NCBI RefSeq assembly: GCF_003217475.1
Contig: NZ_QJSP01000005.1
Span: 305,190-369,189 of the forward strand
Origin: Williamsia limnetica
GTDB lineage: Bacteria > Actinomycetota > Actinomycetes > Mycobacteriales > Mycobacteriaceae
Reading direction: 5' to 3'
DNA: 64,000 nucleotides
Shown: piece after piece, positions 9,100 through 17,182 of the stretch
Layout: each line of letters opens with the position of its first letter
How positions within the stretch are numbered: position 1 is the stretch's first letter
Made by a program: the position numbers and the translations under genes
The notes under the pieces: generated by a model
What the model was told of the DNA's origin: nothing
The model's input: only the letters and a program-made list of their open reading frames with translations
Databases searched by the model: none

Positions 9100-10832
9100 T
9101 AGCTGATCCTCTTTCGGTGCGCTGATCGGTGCGCCCATTGCAGCACAGCAGCCACAAATGCATTGGCGATCAAAAGAATCCACCAGAGATGGGCGATCCA
9201 TACGAGCGTCCGATCGGTGCCGGACGCTGCAAACGACCGTGGTGCCTGCACCTGATGGACCTGCAGGTCATCGCCTGCGAAGACGGTGTCGAGTTGCGCG
9301 AGGGTGCGTGGGGCGTCGCCGATCGACCCCGAATCGCCCTCGACGAGGATCCAGCCGACGCCGAGTTCAGACAGGACACTCGGGTCTGCGCCGGCCACCA
9401 GCGCGGCCTCGGCGCGGGCGGCCCGCGAATCGGAGACGTCGACACTGTTGCCGCCGACCACGAGTTCGCCGGTCTGCAGGACGTCGGCGCGTAGGAGTCG
9501 AGGCGCGGGGTCGAGGGATACGTGCCCGGTGAATCCGTACTCCCGGTTCATCCCGGTCGGCAAGATGAGCACATCACCCTGCCCTGGTCCGATCACGTCA
9601 GAAACCCGCTGCCAGTCAGTGGGATATGTACTCGGGGTCAGCGTGTTGCCGACGCCCCAGGCGAGATCGGGTAGCGGTGCCATGATCAGCGCCGCGGCGA
9701 TCGTCGCGGCGAAGGCCCGCGGAACGTAGCGACCGATGACCTGGACCGCTGCCGCAGCGGCGAGGGCGTACAGCGGTGCGGCCAGTGCGATCCACTTCTG
9801 GGTGTCGCGCAGCAGTCCGGCGCCGGGTATCGCCTCGACGAGCCATTCGAGCACCGCGATCCCTGGTGGGGTCGCGGCCAGTACGACGAGCACGATCGCC
9901 GCGACGCCGAGCCCCGCGGCGCCCACGATCACCGGGTTGCGCCGTCGTCGGTACAGCGTCGGCAGACCTATCGCCACCACGATGAGCAACAACGCAGTGG
10001 CGACCAGCGCCCACCCGCTGCTGCGGCTGGCGGGAACGGCGCCGGCGTTCCAGATACCGCCCATCCCCAGTACTGAGCCGACGGTGCCGAGCAGGGGTTC
10101 GGCACGTGCGGCGAATACCGCAACCGACCCGGAATCCGCTGATGCCGTCGCGCTGCCGCCGACCGCTGCGGCGGTGAGCCAGGGGAGTGCGCTGAGCAAC
10201 CACACCCCGAGTGCGATGGCTGCCGTGCGCAGGCGGTGGGTTGTCGGCGCCCCGCGGATCAGGGCCGGGAAGACGAGGGCCGGCAGCAGGGTGAACGCGG
10301 CGAGCAACGACCCGGTAGGCGTGAATCCGGCGACCGCGAGCCAGCCGCCCAGCGCTGACCAGTGGGCGTACGAACCGCCGCGGCGTACCTGCACCGCACA
10401 GACGAAAAGCCAACCGAGGGAGGCATATCCGAACAGCAGGCTCCACTGACCTTGCAGGAGACGCTCGGCGACATAGGGATTCCAGATGGTGATGACGACC
10501 GCGGCGATCATCCCGGGCGTCCCCGACGCGGGTAACGCGAGCCGGGCCAGTCTGCCGTACCCGGCTCCGGCGAGCAGTAGGGCCGCGAACGTCAGCACTT
10601 TCACCACGACGCCGCCGTCGACCACGTGCGACGCCACTGCGATGAACCAGTCCTGCGGTACCGCACGAGGAGCGCTGTCGCCGAGCCCCAATGCGGTGTC
10701 CGTCAGATAGGACCGCGGCGTGCTGACCATGTCGCGAATCAGCAGATGACCGGGGCGGAAGATCGGCGCCAAGATCAGCAGCGTGAGGCCGGTGCTGGAG
10801 AGCCACAGGGCGATCCAGTGCCTGCGGGTCAT
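9099..10832 (-). CDS. Polytopic membrane protein, Rv0226c-like
   Basis: A 577-residue integral membrane protein with at least ten hydrophobic helices in the first 440 residues and one near the C-terminus. Between them lies a soluble extracytoplasmic segment (about residues 400-540). The pattern suits a GT-C-like or lipid-carrier-interacting protein; the mycobacterial counterpart Rv0226c is of nearly identical length and also belongs to the envelope island. No catalytic signature is certain; the early loop contains RDMVSTPRSYLTD. The ATG at 10832 lies exactly 7 nt after a TAGGGT -10 box with no Shine-Dalgarno (leaderless). The frame further upstream is antisense to the MocR gene and not used. 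Confidence 0.82.
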   Translation of the reverse strand: MTRRHWIALWLSSTGLTLLILAPIFRPGHLLIRDMVSTPRSYLTDTALGLGDSAPRAVPQDWFIAVASHVVDGGVVVKVLTFAALLLAGAGYGRLARLALPASGTPGMIAAVVITIWNPYVAERLLQGQWSLLFGYASLGWLFVCAVQVRRGGSYAHWSALGGWLAVAGFTPTGSLLAAFTLLPALVFPALIRGAPTTHRLRTAAIALGVWLLSALPWLTAAAVGGSATASADSGSVAVFAARAEPLLGTVGSVLGMGGIWNAGAVPASRSSGWALVATALLLIVVAIGLPTLYRRRRNPVIVGAAGLGVAAIVLVVLAATPPGIAVLEWLVEAIPGAGLLRDTQKWIALAAPLYALAAAAAVQVIGRYVPRAFAATIAAALIMAPLPDLAWGVGNTLTPSTYPTDWQRVSDVIGPGQGDVLILPTGMNREYGFTGHVSLDPAPRLLRADVLQTGELVVGGNSVDVSDSRAARAEAALVAGADPSVLSELGVGWILVEGDSGSIGDAPRTLAQLDTVFAGDDLQVHQVQAPRSFAASGTDRTLVWIAHLWWILLIANAFVAAVLQWAHRSAHRKRIS

Positions 10833-10855
10833 GGGTCGAACCCTAGAGGGTGACG

Positions 10856-12244
10856 TCACCCGATTACGCGTGCCAGGCGGATGACCGCCTCGTGGATCAT
10901 CGGGACCGGGGTTTCGCCGAAGGTGAGTCTCAGATGCGAATGGTCCGACTCCGCGGGGAACCATGGCGCCCCTTCTCCGACCAGGACGCCTTCGGCATAT
11001 CCGGCCGCTGCGACGTCGCGATCGTCGAACCCGGCGGGCAACCTCACCCACAGATGCATGCCGCCGTGGGGAATAGCGGGAATCTCCACCTGCGGGATCA
11101 GCCGTCGCAGGGCGCCGACCAGAGCGTCCCGGCGTTCGCCGAGCGCGCGGCTGACCTGCCGGTTGTGCCGCGTCCAGGCCGGTGAGTTCAGGAACTCGAC
11201 GGCGGCCTCCTGCACCGGACCCGAGACGTAGAAGTCGTCGAGGGTCTTGGCCGCGCGCAACCGTGCCAGCGCCGGACCGCGCGCGCACAGTGCGGCCACG
11301 CGCATGCCGGGTCCGACCGGCTTGCTCAGTGAACGGATGTGGACGATGTGACCGTTCACGTCGTGAGATGTCAACGGAGGCGGCGGTGTCCGGTCGATTC
11401 CGAGGTAGCGCGCGTAGTCGTCCTCGATCACGAACATCGAATGCTTGTGCGCCAGTTCGAGGATGTCGTCGCGGCGAGAGTGCGACAGGGTGACCCCGCT
11501 GGGATTGGAGAACGCGGGTTGCACCACCAGCAGTCGGCTGCCGGTCCGGGCGATGGCGTCGGCGAGCAGGTCGGTGCGGATGCCGCGCCCGTCCATGGGG
11601 ACGGGTATCACGTCGGCGCCGTGACTGCGGGCGATGGCGACAGTGCCGGTGTAGGTGGGGCTTTCGACGATGACCGGTTCGCCGGGCCGGACCAGCGCAC
11701 GGATGGCGATCGAGAGCGCGCTTTGGCCGCCCGCGGTGACGATGACCTCGGAGGCGTGGATGCCGTCGATCTCGGAGGCGAACCAGCGCCGGAGTTCGGG
11801 GCTGCCCTCCAGGGGGTACCGGCCCCAGCTGTCAGACCGTTTGATGGCTCGCGACATCGCGGCGTTCAGAGCGGCCGTGGGCAGCAATTCGTCGTCGAGG
11901 TATCCGCCTTTGAGTCGGATGACGTCGGAACCGGGGGTCCGCCAGAGGTCCAGGGTCCGCGACAACTCGGGCGGGATCCGGGAGCCGAGGACCGACTCCT
12001 GCCAGGACGTGTCCGCCGGGACCCGCGGTGAGGGTGGGGCGGCGACGAATGACCCTGCGCCCGGACGCACGTCGACCAAACCCTCCGCGGCGAACTCGGA
12101 AAGCACCCGCTGAATCGAGTTCGGCGAGACGCGGTGCTGTTGCTGCAGCAACCGCACCGACGGCAGCCGCGTCCCTGACGTGCTCTCCGATATCAGGGAC
12201 CGGAGGGTTTCGCGAAGCACTGTTACTCCGCTATCGTTATCCAT
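10856..12244 (-). CDS. MocR-type transcriptional regulator (GntR HTH plus aminotransferase-like domain)
   Basis: A 462-residue regulator. A GntR winged-helix domain (about residues 1-75; LPSVRLLQQQHRVSPNSIQR and GLVDVRPGAGSFV) joins a fold-type I aminotransferase-like domain (about 100-460). The PLP-binding lysine is in HIRSLSKPVGPGMR, and NPSG and D-Y pocket residues are present. MocR proteins use PLP or an amino-compound aldimine as effector. The gene is divergent from an EamA exporter, its likely target. The ATG at 12244 overlaps the ATG of that gene by two bases on opposite strands. The -10-like TATCGT on its own strand lies 8 nt upstream, suggesting a leaderless message. Confidence 0.88.
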   Translation of the reverse strand: MDNDSGVTVLRETLRSLISESTSGTRLPSVRLLQQQHRVSPNSIQRVLSEFAAEGLVDVRPGAGSFVAAPPSPRVPADTSWQESVLGSRIPPELSRTLDLWRTPGSDVIRLKGGYLDDELLPTAALNAAMSRAIKRSDSWGRYPLEGSPELRRWFASEIDGIHASEVIVTAGGQSALSIAIRALVRPGEPVIVESPTYTGTVAIARSHGADVIPVPMDGRGIRTDLLADAIARTGSRLLVVQPAFSNPSGVTLSHSRRDDILELAHKHSMFVIEDDYARYLGIDRTPPPPLTSHDVNGHIVHIRSLSKPVGPGMRVAALCARGPALARLRAAKTLDDFYVSGPVQEAAVEFLNSPAWTRHNRQVSRALGERRDALVGALRRLIPQVEIPAIPHGGMHLWVRLPAGFDDRDVAAAGYAEGVLVGEGAPWFPAESDHSHLRLTFGETPVPMIHEAVIRLARVIG

Positions 12245-12292
12245 GAGTGCCAACGATAACAGTGCGCCTGTTTCTGGGATAGCGGATAACGG
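12229..12292. promoter_or_regulatory. Overlapping divergent starts with GATA-type repeats (putative MocR operator)
   Basis: The start codons of the MocR and EamA genes share bases 12243-12244 (CATG). They are bracketed by an inverted repeat TATCGTT (12232-12238) and AACGATA (12252-12258). A further related direct copy, GGATAGCGGATAACGG, lies at 12277-12292 inside the EamA coding sequence. Repeated GATA-containing boxes around a divergent MocR start fit an autoregulated operator. Confidence 0.55.
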
Positions 12293-13262
12293 TCGTCGCA
12301 AGGTGTCCGCCCATTCGGGCATCCTTCTCGGCGGTCTCGGTGTGCTGGCGTTCAGTTTCTCGCTACCGGCCAACAAGCTCGCGGTAGCCGGGATCGACTC
12401 CTACTCGATCACCGCATGGCGGGCCGCACTCGCCGGACTGCTGGCCCTGGGTTATCTGCTGATGGTGCGTCCCACCATCCCTTCTCGACGAAACCTCGGT
12501 GCCCTGCTGTGCTCCGGCTTCGGTGTGGTGATCGGCTTCCCCCTGTTCTCCTCGCTGGCGCTGGAGACCATCGACGCCTCCGCCGGTGCTGTGGTGCTGG
12601 GTCTGCTGCCCGCCCTCACCGCGACGTTCGCGTCCCTGCTCGCGGGCGAGCGCCTGCCCTGGATCTTCTGGCTGGCCACCGGCGCGGGAGCGCTGGTGCT
12701 GGTCGCCTATCTGCTGAGCACCAGCCCCTCGGGATTCTCCGGGTTCACGCTGGAGTGGGGGCATCTGTGGATGGTGCTGGCCACCGTGAGCGCCGGATTC
12801 GGGTACGCGGTCGGCGGGGCGCAGGCCAAACAGATCGGTGGGGCACAGAGCGTGTCGTGGGCACTGGTCCTGCTGTTGCCGGTGTCGATACCGGTCTCGG
12901 TCGTGCTCGCGACGACGGGCACCTACGAGATCACCGGAACGGTCGTCGCCGGCATGGTCTACGTCACCGTCATCTCGCAGTTCCTCGGCTTCTTCGCCTG
13001 GTACGGGGGGCTGGCGCGTGGCGGGATCGCGAAGGTCGGTCAGATCCAACAGATTCAGCCACTGATGACGATCGTGTGGTCGGCGCTGCTGCTCGGAGAA
13101 CGTCCCGATCCGTGGATCTATGCGGTCGGGGTGACGCTCGGACTGCTGGTGTGGGTTGCACAGCGCGCCCGGTTCCGCACTGCGCACAGTGATCCGCCAG
13201 GGATGACACCCGACCTCGACACCCTCCCTCAGCTGGAGGCGGCGGCTGCTTTGAGACACTGA
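12243..13262 (+). CDS. EamA/DMT-family transporter
   Basis: A 339-residue inner-membrane exporter with ten predicted helices in two five-helix repeats (about residues 20-150 and 165-310), as in the drug/metabolite transporter superfamily. Such proteins export amino acids, their analogues or other small metabolites. The divergent MocR regulator hints at an amino-acid-like or PLP-reactive substrate. The ATG at 12243 overlaps the divergent start codon; a longer frame from 12180 would lie antisense to the regulator's HTH and has no better signals. It is followed after 5 nt by the flippase gene. Confidence 0.87.
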   Translation: MSANDNSAPVSGIADNGRRKVSAHSGILLGGLGVLAFSFSLPANKLAVAGIDSYSITAWRAALAGLLALGYLLMVRPTIPSRRNLGALLCSGFGVVIGFPLFSSLALETIDASAGAVVLGLLPALTATFASLLAGERLPWIFWLATGAGALVLVAYLLSTSPSGFSGFTLEWGHLWMVLATVSAGFGYAVGGAQAKQIGGAQSVSWALVLLLPVSIPVSVVLATTGTYEITGTVVAGMVYVTVISQFLGFFAWYGGLARGGIAKVGQIQQIQPLMTIVWSALLLGERPDPWIYAVGVTLGLLVWVAQRARFRTAHSDPPGMTPDLDTLPQLEAAAALRH

Positions 13263-13267
13263 GCGCC

Positions 13268-14482
13268 ATGGCGAGGGTGATGGCGGGTGTGGGCGGTGTC
13301 GCCGTCGGCACCATGATCGCCAACATCTGCGGATACCTCATCCATCTGCCCGCGGCCCGATGGCTCAGCGAGAGTTCCTACGGCGAGTTCGCCGTCTTGC
13401 TGCAGACGATGCTGGTGCTCGGGGTCCCCGCGCTGGCGCTGCAGGTGGTGATCGCGCGGGAGGTCGTGCGTGGGCGTCCGATCGGCGACCTGGTGTCGAT
13501 CACGATCCGGACAGCGGTCGCCGTGCTGGCCGCTGCGGCGGTGGCCGTGCCGCTGGTGATGTGGATCGCCGACACCGGCCTCGCGGCGACCGTGGCGGCG
13601 TTCGCGACCGCGCCGCTGCTTGTCCTGATCGCCGCGGGTCAGGGGATCCTGCAGGGCAGACAACAGTTCTCGCTCCTCTCGTGGGTACTGGCCGGCGTCG
13701 GCGCCGCGCGCACGGTGCCCGGGATCGTCGTTCTTGCTGCGGGTGGCGGTGCGGCCGGGGCGCTGACCGCAACCGCAGGTGGGGCCGCGGCGTCGGCTGC
13801 GGGGGTATGGATCGCGGTGTCGCGGACCGGGTCGGCGTCGGAACGCCGCGCGAGTACCGAGGCTTTGGCACTGACGATGGTGCTGCGCGCGTCGCAGGTT
13901 CAGCTCGTCCTCATCGCACTCAGTTCGGTGGATCTGCTGCTGTCGCGGCCGATCCTGGGAGAACAGGACGCCGGCGTCTATGCGCTGGGAACCATTGCGA
14001 CCAAGGCCGCATTCTGGCTGCCGCAGGCCATCGGCGTGGTGTTGTTCCCACAGTTGGCGGACGCCGCGCGGTCGTCGGCGGCGTTGCGGACGGCAGTCGG
14101 CTGGCTGCTCGCGATTGCCGTGGTGGTGGTCGGTGGGGCCGCGATCTTCGCGCCGCTGGCCCCGGTCCTGGTCGGAGATGAATACCGGGCCGTCGTCCCG
14201 ATTCTGTGGATCTTCGCGCTCACCGGTAGCGCCCTGTCGGTCTTGCAGGTCGGCCTGCTCGCGGCGATCGCGCGGGACCGGACACTGGTCGCGGCCTCGA
14301 GTTGGCTGGTCCTCGTCGTCGAGGTGGTGATCGTCGTGGTCTGGGTGCACAGCATCACCACACTGGCATTGACCGCGGCCGGCTGCGCGGTGATCGGGAC
14401 CGCGCTGACCTTCGCCGCCCTGACGTTCACCACCTCGACGACACGCCGCAGGGTCTCGGGCAGTCGTACTGTGGACGCATGA
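13268..14482 (+). CDS. Polysaccharide/lipid flippase-like membrane protein (MOP/Wzx superfamily)
   Basis: A 404-residue protein with about twelve hydrophobic helices. The start has a glycine-rich first helix and the loop LPAARWLSESSYGEFAVLLQ, which is the Wzx/oligosaccharide-flippase pattern (GxxxxARxLG-x-YG-x-F). It is expected to flip a lipid-linked sugar or related lipid across the membrane. Its place inside the envelope island supports this, but the substrate is unknown. The ATG at 13268 follows the EamA stop by 5 nt, and its stop overlaps the next gene's ATG (ATGA), so the three genes form one transcription unit. Confidence 0.8.
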   Translation: MARVMAGVGGVAVGTMIANICGYLIHLPAARWLSESSYGEFAVLLQTMLVLGVPALALQVVIAREVVRGRPIGDLVSITIRTAVAVLAAAAVAVPLVMWIADTGLAATVAAFATAPLLVLIAAGQGILQGRQQFSLLSWVLAGVGAARTVPGIVVLAAGGGAAGALTATAGGAAASAAGVWIAVSRTGSASERRASTEALALTMVLRASQVQLVLIALSSVDLLLSRPILGEQDAGVYALGTIATKAAFWLPQAIGVVLFPQLADAARSSAALRTAVGWLLAIAVVVVGGAAIFAPLAPVLVGDEYRAVVPILWIFALTGSALSVLQVGLLAAIARDRTLVAASSWLVLVVEVVIVVVWVHSITTLALTAAGCAVIGTALTFAALTFTTSTTRRRVSGSRTVDA

Positions 14483-15462
14483 GCATTCGTCTCGGTTACC
14501 AGATCCCCAACTTCTCCTACCCCGGCGGCAACGTCGCCGACCTGTTCCCGACCGTCATCGCGCAGGCGCAAGAAGCCGAAAGTGCGGGTTTCGACACGGT
14601 TCTCGTGATGGACCATTTTTACCAATTGCCCGGTATCGGGTCGCCGGACGAGCCGATGCTGGAGGCGTACACGGCGCTCGGTGCACTCGCGACCGCGACG
14701 TCGACCATCAATCTCTCGACCCTGGTCACCGGCAACACCTACCGCAACCCGGCCATGCTGGCGAAGACCATCACCACCCTCGACGTGATCAGCGGCGGTC
14801 GCGCGATCCTCGGCCTCGGGGCCGGCTGGTTCGAACTCGAGCACCACGAGATGGGCTATGAGTTCGGCACCTTCACCGAGCGCTTCGAACGTCTCGAAGA
14901 GGCTCTGCAGATCATCGAGCCGATGCTGCGGGGTGAGAAGCCCGAACTCGACGGCAAGTGGTACCAGGCGCACGGAACCCGCAACAACCCGCAGCTCCGC
15001 ACCGACCTGCCGATCATGCTCGGCGGCGGCGGCGAGAAGAAGACCTTCGGGATGGCGGCGCGCTACGCACAGCACCTCAATGTCATCGCCGCGCCCAGCG
15101 AGCTGCCGCGCAAACTCGATGCCCTGGCCAAGCGTTGCGAGGAGGCGGGGAGGGATCGTTCGACGATCAAGACCAGCTTCCTGGCGACCGTATTCCTCGA
15201 TGAGGACGGCGACAAGGCTCGCGCCGAGGTGGTGAAGAGGATGCGCGCAAACGGCGTCGACCACGACACCGTGAGCGCAGACGACTGGGCGAAGGCCACC
15301 GAACGTTTCTTCGTGGGTTCGCCCGACGAGGTCGCCGCGGACATCAAGGCGCGTGTTCTGGACGCCGGCATCGACGGTCTCACCATCAACATGCTGCACA
15401 ACGGCCACGAGCCGGGGAACATCACGCTAGCCGGTAAAGCGTTGGCCCCGTTGGTGAATTAG
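14479..15462 (+). CDS. F420-dependent LLM-class oxidoreductase
   Basis: A luciferase-like TIM-barrel oxidoreductase of 327 residues. LLM hallmarks are the early substrate/cofactor strand DTVLVMDHFYQLPG, the phosphate-binding region VTGNTYRNPAMLAKTITTLD-x-ISGGR and GLGAGWFELEH, and LPIMLGGGGEKKT. In mycolata this subgroup generally uses coenzyme F420 rather than FMN. The substrate is unknown. The ATG overlaps the flippase stop (ATGA). A TACTGT -10-like box lies 6 nt upstream, so an internal leaderless promoter is also possible. The frame continuing upstream lies inside the flippase gene and is not used. Confidence 0.86.
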   Translation: MSIRLGYQIPNFSYPGGNVADLFPTVIAQAQEAESAGFDTVLVMDHFYQLPGIGSPDEPMLEAYTALGALATATSTINLSTLVTGNTYRNPAMLAKTITTLDVISGGRAILGLGAGWFELEHHEMGYEFGTFTERFERLEEALQIIEPMLRGEKPELDGKWYQAHGTRNNPQLRTDLPIMLGGGGEKKTFGMAARYAQHLNVIAAPSELPRKLDALAKRCEEAGRDRSTIKTSFLATVFLDEDGDKARAEVVKRMRANGVDHDTVSADDWAKATERFFVGSPDEVAADIKARVLDAGIDGLTINMLHNGHEPGNITLAGKALAPLVN

Positions 15463-15471
15463 CCCTCCACG

Positions 15472-15543
15472 CACAAACCCACTGAGACCAGGCAAACCCA
15501 GGTGCCGCAGCACCTGGGTTTGCCTGGTCTAGCTGGGTTTGTG
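15472..15543. terminator. Double-stem bidirectional terminator
   Basis: A perfect 20-bp stem (15485-15504 with 15511-15530, loop CCGCAG) sits inside a second 10-bp stem (15472-15481 with 15534-15543). The outer arm ends at the base next to the stop of the convergent DUF3068 gene. Confidence 0.85.
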
Positions 15544-17052
15544 TCAGCGACCCTGCGGCGGATCCTGGTCGGGCACGGTCCATCCGGGATCGCGGACCGG
15601 CGGATTTCCTTGCTGCCCGATGTTCTGCTGATCGAGGTAGGGATACTGGTCGCCCACCTCGGCGAAGCCGTCCGGATTGTTCTCGGCGAAGCCGGCCTGG
15701 TTGTTCCCGGCGAAGCCGGCCTGGTTGCTACCACCGCGGTTGTCCCGCACCGCTGGGATCTGACGTGTCTGGTCCGGATCGTAGGGTGGCGCAGGGTGCT
15801 GACCACCCGTGTCCCTGGCTCCCGCATCGCCCCGGTACTGCTTGATCAAATCGGTCCGCTGCTGCTCGTCAGGATCGGACGGGCCGTAAGGCGAACCCGT
15901 GGCCGGCGCCGGCGAGTTGGGTCCGCGGAGCAACAGCCACACGCCTGCGGCGAGCAGCACCACCCCGAGGATGCCGACACCGATCGGGATCCAGCGACCC
16001 CACAGCTTGATCGGACTGCCGAGGTCTTTCGCGTCGGTCGCGAGTTGCTCCTGTGTGCTCTGGGTGTAGGAGAAGACGACATCGAGCGCGGTGAGCCGGT
16101 AATCGAGCATCGCCTGCGGTGAGTCGTCGCTGACGTTGAGCTTGAACTCCTGCTTGATGTGCTCACGCTCGTTGATGATGGTGCCGCTGACCGGATCGAC
16201 GTAGAGGTCGCGGGTCGTGGTCTGGATCAGCGAGGCCGGCAGTCGCTCGTTGTTCCGGTAGCCCTCGAATCCTCCGTACCAGCCGGCAGGCTGATCGATG
16301 GAGGTACCCGCGAGCTGCTGGTCGTTGGCGTCGGTGAGGGTGCTCAGGTCGGTCTCGGGGACCTCCTGGGTGAAGTGATAGGTGTTGATGCCGTTGATCT
16401 CGGTCTCGTCGACGAACTGCAAGGGATTCGTGGTGCGGCTGGGCAGATCGAAGTACGTGTACGTCTTTCCCTTGTCGACGCCGAACGGGAAGCGGTACTG
16501 CAGTCCCTGACGGTCGGGCAGGCTGACGCTGTTCTCGCCGGCGTCGACCTGGACCTCGGACTGTCCGCCGCCGCTGATCTGCGGTTCGGCGGTGGTGCGA
16601 TTGGTGGTGATCCGATCACGGGTCGCGGTGAGAAGTGCTGTCATGCAATCGTTCTGACCGCCCTGCGCCGGAGGGGTCACGGTCTCGTCGCCGTCGGTGT
16701 ACGAGTCGATCCGGATGGAGTTGCCCGCCTGGAAGGTGGCCTTGTTGGCATCGGCGGGGTCGACGACGAGGACGCGCTGCTGCTCGGTGAGTTTCGCGTC
16801 CGACACCTGCGGCCGGGGCTCGTCGAGTGAGCAACGGTTGAAGATCTTCGCGGGCAGCGCGTCACTCTCGGAGACACCCTGCTGGCCCTGGCTGTCGGCG
16901 ACGCTGGTGATGTCGAGATCCATGGGGGTCTTCTTGAGCGTCCCCACGTAATAGAGGGGGAGCGCGATGGCCACCACGATCAGCAGAACGCCGAAGAAGA
17001 TGGCGACCGGTCCCGCGAGGTCCCTGGCAGACATCCGAGGCCCTGTTGCCAT
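15544..17052 (-). CDS. DUF3068 envelope protein, Rv0227c-like
   Basis: A 502-residue protein. A cytosolic start and first helix (about residues 13-38) are followed by a large extracytoplasmic DUF3068 domain (about 40-345), a second helix (about 350-372) and a long Pro/Gln/Asn/Gly-rich cytosolic tail (about 375-502). The corynebacterial and mycobacterial homologues (NCgl2760/MSMEG_0317) are reported to be needed for lipomannan maturation and lipoarabinomannan synthesis. The tail carries a short tandem repeat and is longer than I recall for the M. tuberculosis protein. The ATG has a strong GAAGGAG site. The gene is divergent from the acyltransferase, as in mycobacteria. Confidence 0.88.
   Translation of the reverse strand: MATGPRMSARDLAGPVAIFFGVLLIVVAIALPLYYVGTLKKTPMDLDITSVADSQGQQGVSESDALPAKIFNRCSLDEPRPQVSDAKLTEQQRVLVVDPADANKATFQAGNSIRIDSYTDGDETVTPPAQGGQNDCMTALLTATRDRITTNRTTAEPQISGGGQSEVQVDAGENSVSLPDRQGLQYRFPFGVDKGKTYTYFDLPSRTTNPLQFVDETEINGINTYHFTQEVPETDLSTLTDANDQQLAGTSIDQPAGWYGGFEGYRNNERLPASLIQTTTRDLYVDPVSGTIINEREHIKQEFKLNVSDDSPQAMLDYRLTALDVVFSYTQSTQEQLATDAKDLGSPIKLWGRWIPIGVGILGVVLLAAGVWLLLRGPNSPAPATGSPYGPSDPDEQQRTDLIKQYRGDAGARDTGGQHPAPPYDPDQTRQIPAVRDNRGGSNQAGFAGNNQAGFAENNPDGFAEVGDQYPYLDQQNIGQQGNPPVRDPGWTVPDQDPPQGR
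15661..15732 (-). repeat. Three 24-bp tandem repeats in the DUF3068 tail
   Basis: Three adjacent 24-bp units (15661-15684, 15685-15708, 15709-15732) encode NNQAGFAG-like octapeptides. The last two units differ at two positions; the first is more diverged. Confidence 0.85.
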
Positions 17053-17182
17053 ACGTCGTTTCTCCTTCAGATCTTCGTCTCGGTGCAGCTGGGCAATAGT
17101 GCGAGACTAACAGCCGAGGTCGTCGCGGCCGGGCAGTCAGCGCAGCCCTACGCACGACGCGGGGCCGGTACATTGGCTGACC

